Of a stretch of DNA of 64,000 nucleotides, positions 43,488 through 51,365 are shown piece by piece. The notes beneath the pieces were generated by a model. It did not search any database and had not been told where the DNA came from. It saw nothing but the letters and a program-made list of their open reading frames with translations. The translations under genes and the position numbers were made by a program. Location of the stretch: positions 1-64,000 of the forward strand of contig NZ_FOES01000007.1 of the NCBI RefSeq assembly GCF_900110685.1, read 5' to 3'. The number at the start of each line of letters is the position of its first letter. Position 1 is the stretch's first letter. The DNA is from Piscibacillus halophilus. Lineage in GTDB: Bacteria; Bacillota; Bacilli; Bacillales; Alkalibacillaceae.

Positions 43488-44099
43488 ATGTATCCATATT
43501 ATGGGGATTTTCGATATAGATTTGAGCCTCAACCGATGACTTCATTTTTCAATGGACGTCAACAAGTCATCCAGGGTCAGGCAACTTGGACAGAGGGAGG
43601 ACAAGTCACACAATGTAATATTCCATGGTCCGATAATCAATATATGACAGTTGCGGTTAGTCCAAGAGCGGGGTTTCAATGCGGTCAGACGCTGAAAGTA
43701 AGAAATCCTCAAAATACACGCGAGGTACTTGTTAAAGTTGTTGATACGGTACCTAATAATCCACCTAATCGGATTAATCTTCACAAGCGTGCGTTTGAGG
43801 CACTAGGTGTAAATCCGGATGTAGGAATCATCAATGTAGAAATTACACCTTCACCAGAGTTAGAGGAAGAAAAGTTTGGTAAATATCTCTTAGAACTTGT
43901 TCAAGTCGGATATCCAGGGTACAGAGTGACTAATTATGATTTTGAGGGCAGTGAGGAAATGTCTTCAAATCGCACAAGAGAAACTTACGTATATACGTTA
44001 GAATCACCACGTGAGACGATCAAAATTAGAGGTTCAGTCGTATATAATCCTAATACAAATCGTGTGATTTCATTTGATCTTAGCGAAATGGATCAATAG
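43488..44099 (+). CDS. Double-psi beta-barrel plus DUF3889 protein
   Basis: Residues about 30-120 (ATWTEGGQVTQCNIPWSDN, MTVAVSPRAGFQCGQTLKV, VVDTVPNNPPNRINLHKRAF) look like an expansin/RlpA-type double-psi barrel, usually a wall-polysaccharide-binding fold. Residues about 125-203 (FGKYLLELVQVGYPGYRVTNYDF...) match DUF3889, known in Bacillus as a small secreted domain. There is no signal peptide: the protein begins MYPYYGDFRYRF, like a coat-type protein, so it may be spore-associated. ATG 43488 follows AGGAGGAG. Confidence 0.65.
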   Translation: MYPYYGDFRYRFEPQPMTSFFNGRQQVIQGQATWTEGGQVTQCNIPWSDNQYMTVAVSPRAGFQCGQTLKVRNPQNTREVLVKVVDTVPNNPPNRINLHKRAFEALGVNPDVGIINVEITPSPELEEEKFGKYLLELVQVGYPGYRVTNYDFEGSEEMSSNRTRETYVYTLESPRETIKIRGSVVYNPNTNRVISFDLSEMDQ

Positions 44100-44183
44100 A
44101 GTAAAGCCGCAGCCATTACTGCGGCTATATTTTTTAGTAAAAAATGGAATGGGATGATATAATATTCTGACAGAGGTGATAAG

Positions 44184-44711
44184 ATGGAACGTGCGCTAGT
44201 TATAGGTGGTTCAGGCATGCTTGCAGAAACTTGTCATTGGTTAGAAAAACAAGGTTATGAAGTTTACGTCGTGGGACGGACCAGAAGTAAAATGGCTAAG
44301 CTTTTAGAAAACTCACAGAACATCCTTCCTTTGTATACCGATTATCGGGACGTAAATGATTTTAAACAAAAAATTAATCAAACGTTTGATTGGTCATTGG
44401 TCGTAGCTTGGATTCATAACGTACCAGAAAACCCGATGAAGGTGTTATTAGATGTTTTATTCAATCAAAAATCGACCTGTGATTTTTACCATGTACTCGG
44501 AAGTAGTTCAAATTTGAATACAATAAAAGAGAAGCTTAAAACACCCAAAAACTGTACTTATCACCAGGTTCAGCTCGGATTTATATTGGAAACTGGTTAT
44601 TCTAGATGGTTAACGAATCAAGAAATCTCAAAGGGTGTTATTGAAGCCTTCAAACTTAAACAGCCAACATACATAGTGGGTCAACTAGAGCCATGGGATC
44701 AAAGACCATAG
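44184..44711 (+). CDS. Rossmann-fold NAD(P)-binding protein, short-chain type
   Basis: ALVIGGSGMLAETCHWLEKQG (4-24) is a dinucleotide-binding loop of the SDR/NmrA kind, followed by the arginine of VVGRTRSKM. The 175 residues are short for a full SDR enzyme and I see no Y-x-x-x-K catalytic pair, so it may bind but not catalyse, or act on an unusual substrate. ATG 44184 follows AGAGGTG. The next gene is 16 bp away. Confidence 0.65.
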   Translation: MERALVIGGSGMLAETCHWLEKQGYEVYVVGRTRSKMAKLLENSQNILPLYTDYRDVNDFKQKINQTFDWSLVVAWIHNVPENPMKVLLDVLFNQKSTCDFYHVLGSSSNLNTIKEKLKTPKNCTYHQVQLGFILETGYSRWLTNQEISKGVIEAFKLKQPTYIVGQLEPWDQRP

Positions 44712-44727
44712 AAGCGGGGGCGATGTT

Positions 44728-45255
44728 TTGAAGCGTGTGATTTTAATCGGTTCACCAGGTTCAGGAAAGTCAACCATGTCAAGAGAGCTAGCTCGAATCC
44801 TGAATCTAAAACTCTATCATTTGGACAACCTATTTTGGAGCCCAGGTTGGATCATGGCATCTCGCGAAGAACAAATTGAGATAACTAAAGAACTCATTCA
44901 AGAGGACGAATGGATGATTGATGGTAACTATAACGGAACCTTAGATTTAAGATTAGAGCGAGCAGATTTTGTTGTACTTTTTGATTTACCAAGGTGGCTC
45001 TGTATGATCCGGATTTTTAAGAGAATGATTCAGTATCGGAATCAACAGAGACCTGATTTCAATGCGGGAACAGAGAGATTTAATTGGGAGTTTATTAAAT
45101 ATGTATGGGCTTTCCGCAAGTCTAAAAGACCGGCAATCTACGAAAAAATAAGTCAATACCCCGAAAAAAACGTGGTTTTATTAAAAAAACGAAGAGATGT
45201 TGACGTGTTCTTACAAAAAATCAGGGTAGAACAGCATGATTTTCGAGCTATTTAG
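44728..45255 (+). CDS. P-loop NTPase, FlaR/adenylate-kinase-like
   Basis: GSPGSGKST (8-16) is a Walker A loop, and YHLDNLFWSPGW plus the motif MIDGNYNGTLDLRLERAD are typical of the group often called DNA topology modulation protein FlaR, related to small-molecule kinases. The 175-residue protein starts at TTG 44728 behind GCGGGGGC. The real substrate is not established for the family. Confidence 0.75.
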   Translation: MKRVILIGSPGSGKSTMSRELARILNLKLYHLDNLFWSPGWIMASREEQIEITKELIQEDEWMIDGNYNGTLDLRLERADFVVLFDLPRWLCMIRIFKRMIQYRNQQRPDFNAGTERFNWEFIKYVWAFRKSKRPAIYEKISQYPEKNVVLLKKRRDVDVFLQKIRVEQHDFRAI

Positions 45256-45269
45256 AAAGGAAGATCGTT

Positions 45270-45977
45270 GTGGTAATTGATATTAACATTAACCAAGCTG
45301 GCTACGGTAAGGATGAGCCGATCATTCAAAATATTAATTTTAGTATTAAAGAAGGAGAACTAGTAGGGCTTCTTGGTCCTAATGGAGCGGGAAAGAGTAC
45401 GACAATCAAATCTATTTTAGAAACCATAGATTATATGGATGGTTCAGTTCAGTTTTGGGATGACTCCATGCGTTATGCCTACATACCAGAACAACCCGTG
45501 TACTATGATGAATTAACGTTATGGGAACATATTCAATTTACGGCTTCTATGTGCGAGATGTCTGAAGAAAAAATGAAGGATAGGGTGCAGCCATTACTCG
45601 AGATATTCCGTTTGAATAAGGTCATTCATGAACTTCCCGTAACCTTTTCAAAAGGGATGCAACAAAAGTTAATGATTATATTAGCTTTTCTAATTAAACC
45701 CAATCTATATATTATTGACGAGCCATTCATTGGATTGGACCCAAAGGCGATGAAAGACTTTCTGCGTCTATTAGAACATGAGCGGGCTAACGGTGCAGGT
45801 GTTTTGATGTCTACTCATATGCTAGATACAGCGGAACGTATTTGTGATCATTTTATTCTGATGTCAGAAGGTGAAGTGATTGCCCAAGGTACTTTGGAGA
45901 ATATTCTAAAAGCAGCCGGGTCGAATAATGTAGTAAGTCTTTTAGATAGTTTTGAAATATTAATGGAGCGTACATAA
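45270..45977 (+). CDS. ABC transporter ATP-binding protein, EcsA-like
   Basis: The protein of 235 residues has Walker A GPNGAGKST, signature variant FSKGMQQKLMIILAF (SKGM rather than SGGQ, as in EcsA) and Walker B LYIIDEPFIGLDP. EcsA with EcsB affects secretion, intramembrane proteolysis and competence in Bacillus. GTG 45270 follows AAAGGAAG, and the permease gene starts 2 bp after its stop. Confidence 0.8.
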   Translation: MVIDININQAGYGKDEPIIQNINFSIKEGELVGLLGPNGAGKSTTIKSILETIDYMDGSVQFWDDSMRYAYIPEQPVYYDELTLWEHIQFTASMCEMSEEKMKDRVQPLLEIFRLNKVIHELPVTFSKGMQQKLMIILAFLIKPNLYIIDEPFIGLDPKAMKDFLRLLEHERANGAGVLMSTHMLDTAERICDHFILMSEGEVIAQGTLENILKAAGSNNVVSLLDSFEILMERT

Positions 45978-45979
45978 AG

Positions 45980-47212
45980 ATGACAGGGTTTGAGTTGTTT
46001 AAAAAGAGATTACAACACCATTATAGATTCTATAATAGATTACGCCATACAACGGTTGATTGGACAGTTTGGGTATATATTTTTATTCCTTTTTTCATAG
46101 TAGGTGCAAGCTTCTACATTGATTTATGGCTGAAGGTACCAATATGGCCAGAGAATGTATCGGCTGAATTTATGCTTATGGTCGTCGTTTTCCTAATGTA
46201 TTTAGGATCTCATTATGCTTTTTTATTCAATGCGGATGTACTTTATTTATGGCAGAAGATAGATTTAATAAATGCACTAAATCGATATAGAATCGGTTAT
46301 ATGGCTCTGATCACATTTGTTAAAACAAGTTTATTTATGATCTTGGTCTCTCCTATATTTATTCAATATTTTAATTGGGATGCGTTGACGTATTTGAAGT
46401 TCAGTATTTTAGTATATATCTTGTCTACCGCAAAAGAATTACTGAAACGTGAGGCGAAAATACGTTTATCAAAATGGACTTATCGATTTTCTATTTTATT
46501 ATTAATGATTGTTTATTTTCTAATGTTATTAAAATCCGTTACGAATGATTGGGCTATGTTAATGGTTTCAATTGTTATATTGGTAAGTTCGATGGTAATA
46601 GTTCTCAGTAAGCCTCAAAAATTCTATCAAGAGATAGAAATAGATACAGAGCAACGGAACCAATTCACACAATTGATTTTAATGCAATCTGCTCATATTG
46701 GGGCTCCAGAGTGGATGACTCAATCTAATAACCAAGTATCAAACAGGCCATGGATCTTTAGAAATTCTCAAAAATTGTACTCTACTTATACCCCGCAGTT
46801 TGCATATCAGGAGCTGATGATTAAAACCCTTTTAAGGCGAAAAAAATGGGTTTTATTATATTTACAATTTACATTCGGTGGAGTGGCACTTATCGTTCTG
46901 TTCCCAAGCTGGTATAAGGTATTGATTTATCTAATCCTTTTATTTTTTATTGGCCAATTGGCAAGGTCTTATTGGAACCAAATCGTATCAGAACGTTTTT
47001 TGGAATTATTTTATTGGAAACCAGTAGAACTTTCGAATGTTTCTAAGAAAATGTTTAGGCTGATGATGGTACCAAGTTCATTATTGTTCAGTATAGCACT
47101 AGGTTATAAGCTGTTTTCTTATGTCGGAATCATTATAGTACCTATTATTGGATTTATTCTTTCATTCATAATTGCAGATTTTTTCAGTCGAAGGGTTATA
47201 ATAAATATATAG
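45980..47212 (+). CDS. EcsB-like ABC permease
   Basis: The 410-residue protein has about eight hydrophobic segments, arranged in two groups with a central cytoplasmic region (about 210-285) and a final basic segment. The gene position after an EcsA-type ATPase and the size fit the EcsB family (PF05975). No periplasmic binding partner is encoded. The substrate is unknown. The chromosome may also have the usual ecsAB, so this could be a second copy. Confidence 0.7.
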   Translation: MTGFELFKKRLQHHYRFYNRLRHTTVDWTVWVYIFIPFFIVGASFYIDLWLKVPIWPENVSAEFMLMVVVFLMYLGSHYAFLFNADVLYLWQKIDLINALNRYRIGYMALITFVKTSLFMILVSPIFIQYFNWDALTYLKFSILVYILSTAKELLKREAKIRLSKWTYRFSILLLMIVYFLMLLKSVTNDWAMLMVSIVILVSSMVIVLSKPQKFYQEIEIDTEQRNQFTQLILMQSAHIGAPEWMTQSNNQVSNRPWIFRNSQKLYSTYTPQFAYQELMIKTLLRRKKWVLLYLQFTFGGVALIVLFPSWYKVLIYLILLFFIGQLARSYWNQIVSERFLELFYWKPVELSNVSKKMFRLMMVPSSLLFSIALGYKLFSYVGIIIVPIIGFILSFIIADFFSRRVIINI

Positions 47213-47233
47213 AAAATCATTTGGAGGCATTTT

Positions 47234-47716
47234 ATGGACGTCTTTATTTGGATTTTAATCATTGCCTTTTTTATCCTGAGTTTTGTAGGGATTTTATTTC
47301 CGATTATTCCTTCAGTTTTAGTGCTATGGCTGGGTTTTTTAGCATATCATTTCTTTATTGATGGCGGAGAGCTGGGTTGGGTCTTTTACTCTGTGATGGT
47401 AATTTTTACGATCATTTTAATCGGAGCGGATGTTATTGCGAATAGTTATTTCGTAAAAAAATATGGTGGTTCAAAACGTGGTGAACAGGTAGCGGCTATG
47501 GCTGTCATAGTCGGCTCATTTATCATTCCACCGTTTGGAATTTTAGTCGTGCCATTTGTGGCCGTATTTATAACAGAGTTAATCCAGAAACGGACAGCTC
47601 AAGAAGCAATACGCGCTTCAATCGGCTCATTTATCGGTTTTTTAAGTGGATCCATTGCTAAAGTTGTGATCCAGTTGATTATGATTATATGGTTTTTTGT
47701 GACCATTGCATTTTAG
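47234..47716 (+). CDS. DUF456 membrane protein
   Basis: The 160-residue protein has hydrophobic segments at about 2-40, 46-68, 86-112 and 125-158, with the DUF456 pattern (GILFPIIPSVLVLWLGFLAY near the start, GADVIANSYFVKKYGGSKRG and a glycine-rich GSFIGFLSGSIAKV near the end). Glycine-zipper-like helices are a feature of the family; its role is unknown. ATG 47234 follows TTGGAGG. Confidence 0.8.
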   Translation: MDVFIWILIIAFFILSFVGILFPIIPSVLVLWLGFLAYHFFIDGGELGWVFYSVMVIFTIILIGADVIANSYFVKKYGGSKRGEQVAAMAVIVGSFIIPPFGILVVPFVAVFITELIQKRTAQEAIRASIGSFIGFLSGSIAKVVIQLIMIIWFFVTIAF

Positions 47717-47755
47717 ATGTGAAAAATCGGGTATGGTATGGTAAGGAGTGATAAG

Positions 47756-48934
47756 ATGACCACTTATCATATCATATTCTTTATACTAGTCGGAACGATT
47801 ATTTTTGCGATTGATCAAAAGAGAGAATACTTCCCAGTTCCGATTATCTTGTTATTGGTTGGTGTAGCTTTATCTTACGTTCCATTTTTTGAACAGGTAT
47901 TACTAACGGAAAAGATGATCATGCACGGGTTTTTACCTGCATTACTATTTATTTCAGCTTACCAACTTCCGCTAAAAGATTTAAAAAAATATTATGGCAC
48001 TTTTATTGCCTTGAGTACTATAGGAATGTTACTAACGGCATTTCTTTTGGCTGTTCTCATATATACGACTGTTGGTATAAGCCTGTCAATTGGTTTTGTT
48101 GGGGCTTTATTAATAGCCTCAATTCTAACCCCAACAGACCCAGTTTCAACTGTAAATATTTTAAAGACTTCTACTAAACGAGATGAGTTAGCAGATGTAG
48201 TAGAAGGTGAATCTTTGCTCAATGATGGAACTAGTATTGTGTTATTTACGGTTGTGGCAGGAATTTTTTCAAATCAAAAGAGTTTTCATATTGGTTCATT
48301 TATTTCGGAATTCTTATGGGTTTCGATTGGTGGCGTATTAGTTGGGTTAATCTTTGGTTATATTTTAAGCAAGGTAATATTTTGGCTAAACCACCGAGAG
48401 TATCAAGTTATGGTGAGTATCGTATTAGCTTATGGAAGCTTTTTGGTCGCGGAACATATTGGTGTATCAGGCGTTCTAGCCACCGTTACCTCGGGGCTGA
48501 TTCTTTCATATGAAATTGATATAACGAGTCAAAAACGCCGTCCTGACTATTTAAATGGTTTTTGGGAAAACATTAATCCAATCGTCTTATCTATTTTATT
48601 TATAGTGATGGGGCTAGAAGCAACTGACTTACTTAAAATTAGTGATTTCTGGGCTATGTTTGTTATCTTTATATTATCCTTACTTGCACGAGAGGCGATT
48701 CTTCTCATCATGTTTAAACTACTCCCCAATCTTCATAACCATTTTAAAACAAAAGATGTTCACTTAATGACTTGGTGTGGTATAAAAGGAACGATGTCCA
48801 TTGCATTATTACTCATGTTTAAGGATCAGTATTCTGGCCATGAAGATTCGATTATATCACTAACTATAGGAGCAATTATGTTGTCTATGGTGATACAAAG
48901 TTTAACTATTTATCCATTGTCTAAAAGAAATTAG
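47756..48934 (+). CDS. Cation:proton antiporter, CPA1/NhaP type
   Basis: About 12 helices in 392 residues, with the family core ILTPTDPVSTVNILK and EGESLLNDGTSIVLFTVV, which hold the ion-binding acidic residues, and the later TWCGIKGTMSIALLL. It exchanges sodium or potassium for protons and helps pH and salt balance. AAGGAGTG lies before ATG 47756; the earlier GTG 47738 has no site. It follows the DUF456 gene by 39 bp. Confidence 0.88.
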   Translation: MTTYHIIFFILVGTIIFAIDQKREYFPVPIILLLVGVALSYVPFFEQVLLTEKMIMHGFLPALLFISAYQLPLKDLKKYYGTFIALSTIGMLLTAFLLAVLIYTTVGISLSIGFVGALLIASILTPTDPVSTVNILKTSTKRDELADVVEGESLLNDGTSIVLFTVVAGIFSNQKSFHIGSFISEFLWVSIGGVLVGLIFGYILSKVIFWLNHREYQVMVSIVLAYGSFLVAEHIGVSGVLATVTSGLILSYEIDITSQKRRPDYLNGFWENINPIVLSILFIVMGLEATDLLKISDFWAMFVIFILSLLAREAILLIMFKLLPNLHNHFKTKDVHLMTWCGIKGTMSIALLLMFKDQYSGHEDSIISLTIGAIMLSMVIQSLTIYPLSKRN

Positions 48935-49000
48935 TTATTAACGAAACTTTATAAAGAAAGGGCTCGTCTTGTAAAGTAAAACCACTGAAAGGTGTTCGTT

Positions 49001-50299
49001 ATGAAAAAAATTTACTTTTTAGTTTTATTATTGCCATTATGGTTAATAGCATGTTCGGACGATGACGAAGGTGCTCCTGTTGAGGACCAATTAGTTGGAA
49101 CATGGAATGGGGCCATCGAGGTAGAGGAGAACCCTCTAAATATAATCATAGAGTTTAATCATGAGGATGAATTCAAGGGTAACATCAGTATACCAATTCA
49201 AAATTTGAATGAATATCCTCTTTCTAAACTACAGTTTGATGGTGAAGAATTGTCATTTGAGCTGTACTTACAAGAAGAGGAAATGACTTTTGAAGGAGAA
49301 TTAAAAAACGACGAAAGCATTGAAGGAACCTTTACTCAACGAGGGGAGGAATATCCTTTTTATTTAGAACGGGGTCAGTTAGCTGGACAGACTGGTGAGC
49401 GATCTGAACCCGAGGATTTCTTAACCGTTGATACCGAACATGGAGAGTTAAAAGGAGAGCTGTTGACCCCAGAGGGTGATGGCCCTTACCCTGTAGCTTT
49501 AATCATTCCAGGGTCTGGACCAACTGATCGAGATGGAAACTCAACTCCATTACCAGGAAAAAACAATAGCTTAAAAATGTTAGCAGAATCTTTAGCTGAA
49601 AATGGTATTGCTTCGGTTCGGTATAGTAAGCGTGGAGCTGCTGAGAATCAAGAAGCTGTGATTCCTGAAAGTGAATTAAGGTTTGAGGACTTTGTACAAG
49701 ATGCTAAATCATGGTTAAACCTGTTACACCGAGATGAACGTTTTTCACAAGTCAGTGTTATTGGTCACAGTCAAGGTTCACTTGTCGGTATGTTAGCCAT
49801 TCAAGAGGCTGGCGCTGATTATTTTGTTTCGCTTGCAGGTGCTGGGAAAACTATTGATGAAGTGATGTTGGATCAGTTAACTGACCAGCTTAACGAAGAT
49901 TACTACAACGAGTCTGAAGAAATCTTAGCGCAATTAAAACAAGGTAAGACCGTTGAAGACGTTAGTTCTGAGCTTCATAGTTTATTTGCTCCTGAAATTC
50001 AACCATTTCTAATCTCATGGATGGAGTATGATCCAACAGAAGAAATTAGAGAGTTAAATGTACCTATTTTAGTTGTTCAAGGAACTCATGATATACAAAT
50101 AGCTGAAGAAAATGCGACGAAGTTAATTAATTCTCAGCTTGATGCAGAAGAATTAATTATTGAAGATATGAATCATGTGTTAAAAGAAGAACCAGAGGAT
50201 TCAGCTAATAAATTACAGACGTACGCTAATCCAGACTTACCTTTAGCAGAAGGTTTAGCCGAGGGGATTGTTGAATTTTTAATAGGTGAGGAAGAGTAA
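49001..50299 (+). CDS. Alpha/beta hydrolase lipoprotein
   Basis: A lipoprotein signal ends in LIAC (Cys18). Residues about 27-130 form a small beta domain (LVGTWNGAIEVEENPLNIII, a lipocalin-like lead). Then an alpha/beta hydrolase follows: LIIPGSGPTDRDGNS as oxyanion region, nucleophile serine in VIGHSQGSLVG, aspartate near VVQGTHDIQIA and histidine in DMNHVLKEEP. It acts outside the membrane on an ester or peptide. ATG 49001 follows GAAAGGTG; ATG 48992 is less well placed. Confidence 0.8.
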   Translation: MKKIYFLVLLLPLWLIACSDDDEGAPVEDQLVGTWNGAIEVEENPLNIIIEFNHEDEFKGNISIPIQNLNEYPLSKLQFDGEELSFELYLQEEEMTFEGELKNDESIEGTFTQRGEEYPFYLERGQLAGQTGERSEPEDFLTVDTEHGELKGELLTPEGDGPYPVALIIPGSGPTDRDGNSTPLPGKNNSLKMLAESLAENGIASVRYSKRGAAENQEAVIPESELRFEDFVQDAKSWLNLLHRDERFSQVSVIGHSQGSLVGMLAIQEAGADYFVSLAGAGKTIDEVMLDQLTDQLNEDYYNESEEILAQLKQGKTVEDVSSELHSLFAPEIQPFLISWMEYDPTEEIRELNVPILVVQGTHDIQIAEENATKLINSQLDAEELIIEDMNHVLKEEPEDSANKLQTYANPDLPLAEGLAEGIVEFLIGEEE

Positions 50300-50566
50300 G
50301 AGACTGGGACAAAAGATAAATAGGTCAATAAAATCCGAACGAAAATAGAGTTAGCGTAGTCAAAATGCGAGACTCCAGCAGGAACAGCACGAACTGTAAA
50401 TCACGCCAAACGAACGGATGTGAGTTTGGGGAAGTTGAAGCCGTGCCCGCGGAAAGCGAAGCATTTTGACGTAGCTACCATAAAGAAGGCGAACCTTGGA
50501 TGTTTAATACAGTCTAAGGTTCGCCTTCTTTTATTTAATCATTATTTTTGTCTCAGCCTCTTTTTT
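50300..50566. mobile_element. MITE-like palindromic Bacillaceae repeat
   Basis: The outer ends GAGACTGGGACAAAAG (50300-50315) and TTTTTGTCTCAGCCTC (50545-50560) are imperfect inverted repeats. A second pair, around GTCAAAATGC (50359-50368) and GCATTTTGAC (50461-50470), lies inside, with GACTCCAGCAGGAACAGCAC and GTGCCCGCGGAAAGCGAAGC, a motif pair seen repeatedly in Bacillaceae intergenic DNA. A 15-bp perfect hairpin (50483-50497 with 50516-50530) sits near the right end and can stop transcription. There is no coding capacity, so any mobility would need an enzyme encoded elsewhere. It begins directly at the stop codon of the hydrolase gene. Confidence 0.7.
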
Positions 50567-50815
50567 GAAAGCTAAAAAACCGATTTAGTTAAGACTTCTA
50601 AGGAATGCAAATTTGAAAAACTTTAATAATTCAGTATAACGCTTCAAAACCACTTAGCTAAACCTCTAACGTAGTGTTTTCCATTTTGGAGACTTTGAAA
50701 TATAGGATAAAAAAATGAACATCACTGACTTAAAGGCGGAAACGTTCATCAATAGTAATTTCGGCTCAAATGCTTATTAATTTATCAATTTAGAAAATCA
50801 TAATAATATAAAAAA

Positions 50816-50844
50816 TTTACAAAATATTCAATCTATTATACAAT
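50816..50844 (+). promoter_or_regulatory. Promoter of the secreted PKD-like gene
   Basis: TTTACA (50816-50821), 17 bases, TACAAT (50839-50844). The region 50567-50815 before it is A+T-rich without a gene; only a short inverted repeat ATGAAC...GTTCAT (50715-50748) is seen. Confidence 0.5.
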
Positions 50845-50896
50845 CAAATTAACATCATGAATAAAATGTATATTATGGAAAAAGGAGGTGATTTTA

Positions 50897-51298
50897 GTGA
50901 AAAAGAAACTGTTTGGCAGTTTAGTAGTTTCCATGAGTGTATTTTTATTATTTTCAGCTGGGATTTATGCAAGTGAAACAGAAAATATAGAAAACAATGA
51001 ATTAAACGCAGTTCCAATTGCTACCTTTTCTGGACCCACAACAGTGAACGGTGGTGAATCAAATAGTTGGACAGTTGGTACTACATCTAGTTATGGTCCT
51101 CACACTTTTTATTTTAACCCAGGTGATGGAACTGGGCAGAAACGATTAGACGGTATTGGGAATGGTACATCTAGAGTCTTCTCACATACTTATCGAGGTA
51201 CTTCTAATGTAAAAAGTTATACCGCATCTGCTCGAACTGCAGACCAATTAAATATTTCGGATTATGTGTACAAATCTATAACAGTAAGAGCGTGGTAA
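50897..51298 (+). CDS. Small secreted protein with PKD-like beta domain
   Basis: GTG 50897 lies behind AAAGGAGG (50880-50887); GTG 50888 touches the site. Residues 1-24 are a signal peptide (MKKKLFGSLVVSMSVFLLFS, cleavage probably after IYA). The mature part (about 109 residues) has an acidic lead, then a beta-rich segment (FSGPTTVNGGESNSWTVG, YFNPGDGTG, SHTYRGTSNVKSYTASA) ending in ITVRAW, like a PKD/immunoglobulin-type fold. No cysteines, no lipobox. It is followed by a long palindrome and an FtsX-type transporter pair, suggesting a shared job. Confidence 0.65.
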   Translation: MKKKLFGSLVVSMSVFLLFSAGIYASETENIENNELNAVPIATFSGPTTVNGGESNSWTVGTTSSYGPHTFYFNPGDGTGQKRLDGIGNGTSRVFSHTYRGTSNVKSYTASARTADQLNISDYVYKSITVRAW

Positions 51299-51308
51299 TA
51301 TCATTATC

Positions 51309-51350
51309 AATATAATCACTCTAATTCATTTGAATTAGAGTGATTATATT
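51309..51350. promoter_or_regulatory. 20-bp perfect palindrome between secreted protein and permease genes
   Basis: 51309-51328 is exactly complementary to 51331-51350, with only TT between. No T-tract follows; instead the ribosome site and ATG of the permease come 16 bases later. It can act as a partial terminator, an mRNA-stabilising 3' end for the secreted-protein message, or an operator. Confidence 0.6.
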
Positions 51351-51365
51351 AGAGGTGAGTGGTGA

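Noticed and set aside
50897-51298. Lactococcin 972-type bacteriocin precursor
   Set aside because: Gene order is suggestive, but the mature part lacks the glycine- and tryptophan-rich pattern of that family and is longer; left as an unnamed secreted protein.
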